Assembly (NCBI GenBank): GCA_007570785.1
Contig: ML660201.1
Span: forward strand, 31,681,840-31,745,839
DNA from: Antilocapra americana
Lineage: Eukaryota; Chordata; Mammalia; Artiodactyla; Antilocapridae
Length of the DNA stretch: 64,000 nucleotides
Reading direction: 5' to 3'
The position numbers were made by a program, and so were the translations under genes. Shown piece after piece: positions 56,375-64,000 of this stretch. A model generated the notes under the pieces. The model was given only the letters and a program-made list of their open reading frames with translations. It did no database searches and was not told where the DNA came from. Each line of letters begins with the position of its first letter. The first letter of the stretch is position 1.

Positions 56375-57311
56375 GTCAATATCAAAAAAACAAACAAGTC
56401 AGATCTCAACACTTTTCTCCAAGACAACATACAAATGGCCAAGAGGCACATGAAAAGATGCTTAACATCACTAATTATTAGAGAAATGCAAATCAAAACT
56501 ACGAGGTAGCACCTCACACCAATCAGAATAGACATCATCAAAAAATCTACAAGCAATAAATGCTGGAGAGGATGTGGAGAAAAGGGAACCCTCTTACACT
56601 GTTGGTGGGAATGCAAACTAATACAGCCACTATGGAGAACAGTGTGGAGATTTCTTAAAAAACTGCAAATAGAACTGCCATATGACCCAGCAATCCCACT
56701 GCTGGGCATACACACCGAGGAAACCAGAACTGAAAGAGCCACGTGTACCCCACTGTTCACTGTGGCATCGTTTACAATAGCCAGGACATGGAAGCAACCT
56801 AGATGCCCATCAACTGACGAATGGATAAGAAAACTGTGGTACATATACACAATGGAATATTACTCAGCCATTAAAAAGAATTCATTTGAATCAGTTCTAC
56901 TCAGGTGGACGGAACTGGAGCCTATTATCCAGAGTGAAGTAAGCCAGAAGGAAAAACAAAAATACAGTATACTAACGCATATATACGGAATTTAGAAAAA
57001 TGGTAACGAGAACCCTGCATGCGAGACAGCAAAAGAAACGCAGATGTATAGAACAGTCTCGTGGACTCTGTGGAAGAGGGCAGGGTGGGATGATATGGGA
57101 GAACGGCATTGAAACATATTAATTATCATATGTGAAATCAATCGCCAGCCCATGTTTGATGCTTGGGGCTGGTGCACCGGGATGACCCAGAGAGAGGGAA
57201 TCAGGAGGGAGGAGGGAGGGGGGTTCTGCAAGGGGAACATATGTATACCCATGGCAAATTCATGTCAATGTATGGCAAAACCAACAAAATAAAGTAAAGA
57301 AAATTAAAAAA
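56375..57311 (+). mobile_element. L1 (L1_BT-like) 3' end with poly-A
   Basis: Little-diverged L1 3' portion: ORF2 end (gagaaatgcaaatcaaaact at 56480; 'tatgacccagcaatcccact' at 56681; 'tggaatattactcagccatt' at 56852), then the 3' UTR with 'gacagcaaaagaaacgcaga' and ending aataaagtaaagaaaattaaaaaa (split here into signal and A-rich tail). A 117-codon frame at 56642-56995 is residual L1 ORF2, not a host gene. Confidence 0.9.
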
Positions 57312-57975
57312 ATCTACAAACCCCTAAATGCTAGAGAGGGTGTGAAGAAAAGGGAACACTCTTACACTGTTGATAGGAATGCAAATTGATACAACCACTT
57401 GGAGAATAGTACAGCGGTTCCTTAAAAAACTAAACACAGAACTACCATGTGACCCAGCAATTCCACTCGTGAGCAGATATCCAGAGAAAATCATAATTCC
57501 AAAAGATACATGCACCCCAATGTTCACTGCAGCACTATTTACAACAGCCAGGACATGAAAACAAACTAAATGTCCATCAACAGAGGAATGGATAAAGATG
57601 TGGTAAATACATACAATGGAATGTTATTCGGCTATAAAAAGGAACAAAACTGTATCCTTTGCAGAGATATGAATGGACCTAGAGTCTGTCATACAGAGTG
57701 AAGTCAGGAAGAGAAAAACAAATATCATATATTAATGTCTCTGTGTGGAACCTAGAAAAATGGTACTGATGTACCTATTTGCAAAGCAGAATAGATGGAG
57801 AGCACAAACGTATGGACATCGAGGGGCTGAGGGGGTGGGATGGACTGGGAGAGTGGGACTGACTGTGTACACTACGATGTAGGAGGGAGATACGTAAGGC
57901 CTGCTGTTCGGCACGGGGGGTGGAGGGAGAAGGTACAATCTGTTTGTAAGACATATATTGAACTTAAAAATGAAT
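57312..57975 (+). mobile_element. older L1 3' portion, sense
   Basis: Repeats the same L1 order (gggaacactcttacactgtt, 'gtgacccagcaattccactc', 'agagatatgaatggacctag') with a different, more diverged 3' UTR than the preceding L1 copy, so it is a separate insertion. Confidence 0.85.
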
Positions 57976-57987
57976 TCCAATATTCAT

Positions 57988-58196
57988 TTTGTTATTGTTT
58001 AGTTACTAGTCAGACTCTTCTGCAACCCCATGGACTGAAACCCACCAGGCTCCTCCGTCTATGGGATTTCCCAGGTAAGAATACAAGAGTGGGCTACTGT
58101 TCCCTTCTCCAGGGGATCTTCCAAGCCCAGGGATCAAACCCACATCTTGTACATTGGTAGGTGGATTCTTTACCACTGAGTCACCAGGGAACCCCC
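57988..58196 (-). mobile_element. Bov-tA SINE, antisense
   Basis: gttactagtcagactcttctg, 'ccatggactgaaacccacca', 'taggtggattctttaccact' gagtcaccagggaac: a reverse Bov-tA, somewhat diverged. Confidence 0.92.
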
Positions 58197-58500
58197 AATA
58201 TACATTAGGTACAAACAAATACTGTTTGATTCCACTTACGTGAGGTAACTAGAATAGTTAAATTCATAGCCAGGAAGCACACTCATAGATGCTGGGGGTA
58301 GGGGTGGGGGGTGGGAGTTAGTAATGAATGGGACAGCTTCAGGTCAGGAAGATGAAAACTTCAGGAGATGGATGGTGACAGTTGTACAACAATGTGGATG
58401 TACTGAAGCGCCGCTAAACTGTACAGCTAAACAAGGTTAACATAGTATGTGTTCTATTATGTGACTTTTACCATAATAAAAAAACATTTGAAAAAATATT
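58197..58500 (+). mobile_element. L1M-class 3' end, sense
   Basis: 'gattccacttacgtgaggta', then 'gatggatggtgacagttgta' caacaatgtggatgtac and 'gtgacttttaccataataaa' are the L1M 3' UTR ending in its poly(A) signal. Confidence 0.8.
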
Positions 58501-58595
58501 TTTAATATGTGTGATTTTTTAAAATAAAGACTTGCCTGAATATAAAACTTCAGAAAAAGAATACTGACACTAAGCTAAAGAGAAAAGTGCTACTG

Positions 58596-58917
58596 GGGCT
58601 TCCCTGCTGACTTGGTGGTAAAGAATCCACCTGCCAATGCAGGAGATGAAGATTCGATCCCTGGTCTGAGAAGATCCCACGTGCCATGGAGCAGCTAAGT
58701 CCGTGCATCACAACTATTAAGCCTGTGCTCTAGAGCCCAGGAGTCAAAGCTATTGAAGCCTGTGTGCCCTAGAGCCCATGCTTCACAACAACAGAAGTCA
58801 CCACAATGAGAAGTCCATGCCACACAAACTGAGAGCAGCCCCCACTTGCCGCAACTAGAGAAAAGCCTGTGCAGTAACAGGGACCCAGCACAGCCAAAAA
58901 TAAGCAAATAAATCTCC
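58596..58917 (+). mobile_element. CHR-type tRNA SINE with long body
   Basis: tRNA-like head 'ggcttccctgctgacttggt', gattcgatccctggtctgag, then 'gagcagctaagtccgtgcat', 'acttgccgcaactagagaaa' and the A-rich end 'agccaaaaataagcaaataa'. Confidence 0.85.
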
Positions 58918-59254
58918 ACCAAAGAAGTAAGTGTTGTTTACAAATTATTCATCTAAGAGCAACTTTAAATTCATTAAGCTACAAGAATAATGACAAGAAC
59001 CTGGCTGAAGAGTACTGTGCATGAATTATTAAAGCATTTTGAAATTACTTATTTGTTATGGAAGAATTAGAGCGTCATGAGCAACAAAAAACTGATTGGA
59101 AGGACAGGAAAGAGTACTCGCAGGAAGTGTAGCATTATTGTTTATGAACTTTGAATACTTTAAGAGTAGTGGAAAATGGAATAAAAATGTAGTGTCAGCC
59201 AACAGTATGAATGACTGTGATTGACAGTATTACTGGCCACTTCCTGAGTACCTA

Positions 59255-59400
59255 GAAACTATGCAAAGATTTCACATTCCTCATTTAATTTTGAAAGGTG
59301 TGTATTATTATCCATAAACACAGGTGCGGGACGGTGCAAACCAATGTCAAGTAACTTGCCTGAGGTCAGACAGAAAGTGGGGGAGCTGAAGCTGGTTGTT
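59255..59400 (+). repeat. MIR SINE
   Basis: 'tcctcatttaattttgaaag', tgtattattatccat, 'gtcaagtaacttgcctgagg' tcagacag follow the MIR consensus. Confidence 0.75.
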
Positions 59401-60037
59401 ATGGTTCCCTCAAAGCCATGTGTCTTGTCGACAGAACAGTATATAAACAACATTTGTAAGCTTCCGTAGTACATAGCTCACCTTCTAGAGAAGCTACAAT
59501 ATGCAAGTTATTATAGTTTGATGTCAATAAAATTTAGTTAAGTAATGTGGGTTTGTAATGGAGAATTTTTTTAAAGACCTCAACATCAAAATTTGTGATT
59601 GCCATAATTTCTAAACATATGTATTTCCATTGCCACTGAGATCTAATGATGACTCCTATAAAGGCGCAGAGAGGGGGCCCAAATGTGAAAACCACAGTGC
59701 TGGTGCCTCAAATGAGGTGACAAAGCTTGGGAACCTAAATAAATAAACCTAAATAAGACTTTAAAAAATCAAGCAGCCATACTCTACTTGGTGTTTGCTT
59801 ATTTATCAAAATTTAAACTCCTGTTTCCATTTTCTCTTCAAGTAAAGAACGAAATTTTCAGATGAATCCATGCTCATTTGTTTACATCTCATGTTAACGA
59901 AACATTTCAAGTAATGAGAACGGCAGTCAGAAATGTTCTTAATTTCACTTTTGCGGTTTGTCTTGAGTAAAGCTTCCTTAACACAGGATGACTGGAAACT
60001 ATTTCTAGTAGCTTATTTAGAAAATCTTATAATTTGA

Positions 60038-60215
60038 AGTAATTTTAGACTTACAGAAAATTTACAAAAATAGCAGAGGTTCCATATACCCTTCACCCAG
60101 CCTACCCTAATGTTGACATCTTACATAACCCAAGTATACTTATAAAACTGGGAAATGAAAACAGGTACAATAGTAAGATACAGACCTGAATTGAATTTCA
60201 CCATTCATAATGTTT
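60038..60215. repeat. old L1-class 3' UTR-like fragment
   Basis: 'ttttagacttacagaaaatt' tacaaaaatagcagag, 'atacccttcacccagcctac' and 'aatgttgacatcttacataa' resemble a widespread L1M-class 3' UTR module. Orientation and subfamily uncertain. Confidence 0.5.
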
Positions 60216-60951
60216 AAAGGGGTGCAATTTTTAAACAGCAGGCCTGTTTTCTCAATTAATGTTTCTACTATCAGTAGCATTCAATATATTATGAGGAATT
60301 CTGAACACATGGTGGTAGCACTATAAAAACAATCAAGTTGCTCTAATTTTCCAAGTCATTCTTCACTCACAGTTCAAGGCCCATCAGAGGAAGAAGAGCA
60401 TGAAGTAATTTCAAGGTTCCCCACAACAGATTCCCACCAGGGTTACATCAATAAGTCCCAGTGCTCATTCACAGGACAGAGAGCAAACAGCAGGCTCCAT
60501 ATCAGGAAACAACTGGACATCCAAGCCTCGGCCAACTTCTGTTCAAGAAGGGCATGAGGACGCACGTTATTAGAGACATGCAAAATAAAACTACAGTAAG
60601 GTTATCACCTCATACCAGTCAGAACGGTCATCATCAAAATCTACAACAATAAATGCCAGGGACAATGTGGAGAAAACGGAACCCTCTTGCACTGTTCGTG
60701 GGACTGTCAACTGATACAGCCACTATGGAGAGTAGGATGGAGATTCCTGTAGAAACTAGGAATAAAACTACCATATGACCCAGCAATCCCACTATGGGAA
60801 TATACCCTGAGAAAACCATAATTCAAAAAGGCACATGAACCACAAAGTTCACTGCAGCACTACAACAGCCAGGACACGAAGCAACCTAAATGCACACCAA
60901 CAGATGAAGGGATAAAGAAGATGAAGTACATACATCAGATGGAGTACATAC

Positions 60952-61455
60952 TGAGAGTCAATTCCTAGGCAGGTTGATTAGGAATGTGGGGTCCCCAAGG
61001 AGGAGAAAGGGGTCTGGGGCTCTCAAGGAGGAGACAGGGGTCTGGAATTCTCAAAGAAGAGGAAAGGACAAATGTTTTTTTCTACATTCCTTAGTAGCAA
61101 TTATATAACAATAATGTATCCTGCTTGAGGACAGTTTCTCCTTCCTGAAAACTTTCTGACTCATCCTGTTATCTTAAAATGTATATTATGGGACTGGGTC
61201 TAGTAAGATCTTTACAATCTTGAGACATTCTTTTGATTTATTGTAATAACCAACTGAAAAAGTATATAACTCCCTTGCTAAGACTAGCGAGGGGGGCGTT
61301 CTCTGTCGCCCTTCTGATGTCCATGTCAGAAGCATTCTCTGCCCCTTTTCACTTTAATAAAACTCTGCTACACAAAAGTTCTTCAGTGATCAAGCCTGGT
61401 CCCTGGTCCTGAAGCTAAATCTACTTCGGAGATCAAGAATGCAACAACGTTCACA
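60952..61455 (+). mobile_element. solo LTR of an endogenous retrovirus (ruminant BTLTR1-like)
   Basis: A roughly 470-500 base block. U3-like purine-rich repeats (aaggaggagaaaggggtctg and 'caaggaggagacaggggtct'), a TATA-like tataactcccttgc near 61264, 'cactttaataaaactctgct' (poly(A) signal) near 61350, then 'agtgatcaagcctggtccct' and a TTCACA end at 61455. The start is either tgagagtca (60952) or tgtgggg (60985). There is no gag, pol or env beside it, so this is a solo LTR from recombination. Flanking bases for the second start are GGAA/GTAA, at best a decayed target duplication. Confidence 0.75.
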
Positions 61456-61467
61456 GTAAGCTATCAA

Positions 61468-63131
61468 TTTAGCAGAAAGAGAAACAGAAGATACTAAGAA
61501 GTGGCAGGAATACACAGCAGAACTGTACAAAAAATATCTTCATGACCCAGATAACCACGATGGTGAGATCAGTCACCTAGAACCAGACATCCTAGAGTCC
61601 AAAGTCAAGTGAGTCTTAGGAAGCATCATTATGAACAAAGTTAGTGGAGGTGATGGAATTCCAGCTGAGCTATTTCAAACTCCAAAAAATGATGCTGTTA
61701 AAGTCCTGCACTCAATATGTCAGCAAATTTGGAAAACTCAGCAGTGGCCACAGGACTGAAAACGGTCATTCTTCATTCCAATCCCAAAAAAGGACAATGC
61801 CAAACAATGTTCAAACTACTGCACAATTGTACTCATTTCACACACTAGCAAGATCATGCTCAAAATCCTCCAAGCTAGGCTTCAACAGTTATGTGAACCA
61901 ATAACTTTCAGATGTTCAAGCTGGATTAAGAAAAGGCAGGAGAACCACAGATCAAATTGCCAACATCCCTTGGGTCACAGAAAAAGCAAGAGAATTTCAG
62001 GGATATATCCACTTCTGCTTCGCTGACTATGCTAAAACCTTTGACTGTGTGGTACAACAAACTGTGGAAAATTTCTAAAGAGATGGGAATACCAGACCAC
62101 CTTACACGTCTCCTGAGAAACCTATATGCAGGTCAAAAAGCAGCAGTTAGAACTGGACATGAAACAATGGACTGGTTCCAAAATGGGAAAGGAGTACATC
62201 AAGGCTGTATACTGTCATCCTGCTTATTTAACTTATATGCAGAGTACATCATGAGAAACGTTGGACTGGATGAAGCACAAGCTGTTATCAAGATTGCCAG
62301 GAGAAATATCAATAACCTCAGATATGCAGATGACACCACCCTTACGGGAGAAATATCAATAACCTCAGATATGCAGATGACACCACCCTTACGGCAGAAA
62401 GCGAAGACGAACTGAAGAGCCTCTTGATGAAGGTGAAAGAGGAGAAAGAGGCTTAAAAGTCAACATTCAGAAAACTAAGATCATGGCATCTGGTCCCATC
62501 ACTTCATGGCAAATAGATGGGGAAACAATGGAAACTGGGACAGATCCTATTTTCCTGGGCTCCAAAATCACTACAGATGGTGTCTGCAGCCATGAAATTA
62601 AAAGACTCTTACTCCTTGGAAGAAAAGTTATGACCAAACCAGACAGCATATTAAAAAGCAGAGATATTACTTTGCCGACAAAGGTCCATCTAGTCAAAGC
62701 TACGGTTTTTCCAGTAGTCATGTGTAGATGCGAAAGTTGGACCATAAAGAAGGCTGAGCACCAAAGAATTGATGCTTTTGACTGTGATGCTAGAGAAGAC
62801 TCTTTAGAGTCCCTTGGACCGCAAGGAGATCAAACCAGTCAACTCTAAGGGAAATCAACCCCAAATATTCATTGGAAGGACTGAAGCTGAAGCTCCAAAC
62901 TTTAGCCACCTGAGGATGGGAAGAGTCAATTCATTGGAAAAGACCCTGATGATGGGAAAGATAGATGGCAGGAGGAGAAGGGTACAACAGAGGATGAGAT
63001 GGTTGAATGGCATCACTGACTCAATGGACATGAGTTTGAGCAAGCTCCCGGAGACGGTCAAGGACAGGGAAGCCTGGCATGCTGCAGCCCATGGGGTGAC
63101 AAAGAGCTGGACACAACTGAGCAGGTGAACA
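61468..63131 (+). mobile_element. BovB LINE, 5'-truncated, with duplicated RT active-site segment
   Basis: Starts just before the RT domain ('gaatacacagcagaactgta'), with 'caggtcaaaaagcagcagtt' near 62131 and RT motif NNLRYADDTTLT at about 62311-62346, continuing to the C-terminal 'gagatggttgaatggcatca' and the terminal 'gagctggacacaactgagca'. It is broken by stops and shifts. An exact 47-bp tandem duplication (62301-62347 and 62348-62394) repeats the YADD-coding stretch and changes the frame. Confidence 0.93.
62301..62394 (+). repeat. 47-bp exact tandem duplication inside BovB
   Basis: Two abutting identical 47-base units, each starting gagaaatatcaataacctca and ending caccacccttacgg. 47 is not a multiple of three, so the second copy is read in another frame. 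Confidence 0.97.
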
Positions 63132-64000
63132 ACATTTATAAAATGGAGTATTAGTCAGCCAAAAAAAAAAAAGGAACAAAGTTGAGTCATGTGCAATGAT
63201 GTGGATGGACCTCGAGTCTGTCACACGGAGTGAAACAAGTCAGGCAGAGAAAACAACACTAAATTAATAAACATATAATGGAATCTAAAAAAACGGGACC
63301 AGTGAACCTATCTGTAGGGCAGAGAGAGAGATGCGAACACAGAGAATGGACCTGTGGGCACAAGGTGGAAAGCAGAGGCTAGGATGGATAGAGAAAAGGC
63401 AATGAGGTCTTTCTCCTGAGAACTGGAGGTTAAATGAGAGAGCATCAGCAGATTAAGGAGAACAAGTGACTCCTTATTATACATGTTTTTTGGTGCTTCT
63501 GAGGAGAACGACTTGCCAGTGTTCCATTTCCAGATAAATGGAGCTTGTTAGTGTGTAAAAGAGATAGCTAGTGGGAAGCTGTTGTATATCACACGGAGCT
63601 CAGTCTGAGGCTCTGTGATGATCTAGAGGGGTGGACTGGGGGTGGGGGTCAGGAGGCAAACACAAGACAGAGGGATATATGTATACACAGAGCTGGTTCA
63701 CTTTGTTATATGGCAGAAACACAACATCGTAAAGCAACTGTCCTCCAATTAAAAAATAAGTAATTTTTTTTAAGTATAGCATGAAGAGGAGGCGTGCGTG
63801 GTCACTTTAAAAGACCCTTCCAAACGTGTACAGTTGTCTTACGGACGAACAACCAACTGAAAATAAGCCATTTTGGCTTCAATGCAGGGAAACTTAAATG
63901 TGAGACTTTTTCAGTTGCTATATTCAGAAGCAGTCATGTGGCTTCCAACTGTGTAACATCACAAAATTGTACACCATGATGTTTTCGATACAACAGCAGG

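Larger units (their letters stand above)
60540..63768 (+). mobile_element. L1 LINE 3' portion, sense, split by an LTR and a BovB
   Basis: L1 ORF2-end sequence (tatgacccagcaatcccact at 60773) stops near 60950. It resumes at about 63132 ('gatgtggatggacctcgagt' at 63199) and ends in the L1 3' UTR with tail wording 'cctccaattaaaaaataagt'. The solo LTR and BovB sit between the two halves. Confidence 0.85.
47742..64000 (-). other. SLC25A26: SLC25A26 intron (16 kb within window), retroelement-rich
   Basis: No further carrier exon was found on the minus strand: I looked for LREIPFSLVQFP, PSEVVKQR and YRGYKST type sequence. The stretch is dominated by L1, BovB, SINE and one solo LTR, listed separately. 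The unassigned pieces, roughly 47742-48400, 54340-54880, 55500-56010, 58920-59255 and 59400-60030, look unique and AT-rich. Confidence 0.8.

Noticed and set aside
56642..56995. 117-codon open frame
   Set aside because: It is the end of L1 ORF2 ([15 protein letters not shown] wording typical of L1), not a host protein.
60952..61455. A complete endogenous provirus
   Set aside because: Only one LTR-like block is present. The sequence on either side is L1 and BovB, with no retroviral genes.
1..64000. A previously undescribed system such as a defence island or gene cluster
   Set aside because: Everything with coding support is explained by two well-known mammalian genes, and the rest by introns and known repeat families. 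Nothing in the sequence supports a novel multi-gene system.

Overview
This is a vertebrate nuclear genome window from a ruminant, most likely a bovid. The genes are split into short exons with GT-AG introns. The repeats are diagnostic: BovB (RTE) LINEs, Bov-tA tRNA-derived SINEs, CHR-type SINEs, cetartiodactyl L1 3' ends and an ERV solo LTR with a ruminant look. No prokaryotic operon, CRISPR array or plasmid feature is present.

Left half (1-35070, + strand): the 3' portion of LRIG1, a single-pass membrane glycoprotein that restrains ErbB and other receptor tyrosine kinases. Sixteen exons are visible. They match exons 4-19 of a 19-exon gene and encode about 966 C-terminal residues. In order they are the LRR array (72/144-bp exons split inside the conserved Leu codon), LRRCT, three Ig-like C2 domains, a transmembrane helix and a cytoplasmic tail, followed by a roughly 1.4 kb 3' UTR with an AATAAA at 35046. 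All exons join in frame with consensus acceptors, and all but one have ordinary donors. The signal peptide, LRRNT and first LRRs lie upstream of the window.

Middle (35071-35854): a short intergenic gap of about 0.8 kb between two convergent 3' ends.

Right half (35855-64000, - strand): the 3' portion of SLC25A26, the mitochondrial S-adenosylmethionine carrier. Four coding exons (47741-47672, 41639-41575, 40590-40517, 36237-36120) join in frame to give 108 residues, the same length I count for the end of the human protein. They include the third carrier repeat with its PLDVVK signature. The earlier exons should lie beyond 64000. From about 48400 rightward the window is a dense, nested retroelement field inside the SLC25A26 intron.

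The tail-to-tail LRIG1/SLC25A26 order is the known mammalian synteny (human 3p14.1) and supports both calls. I found no undescribed biological system. The points most worth a second look are an exact 47-bp tandem duplication across the reverse-transcriptase YADD motif of a BovB copy (62301-62394), two multi-layer retroelement nests, a five-copy GT-rich minisatellite in LRIG1 intron 9, two candidate conserved non-coding elements in LRIG1 introns, and a ruminant-divergent LRIG1 cytoplasmic tail.
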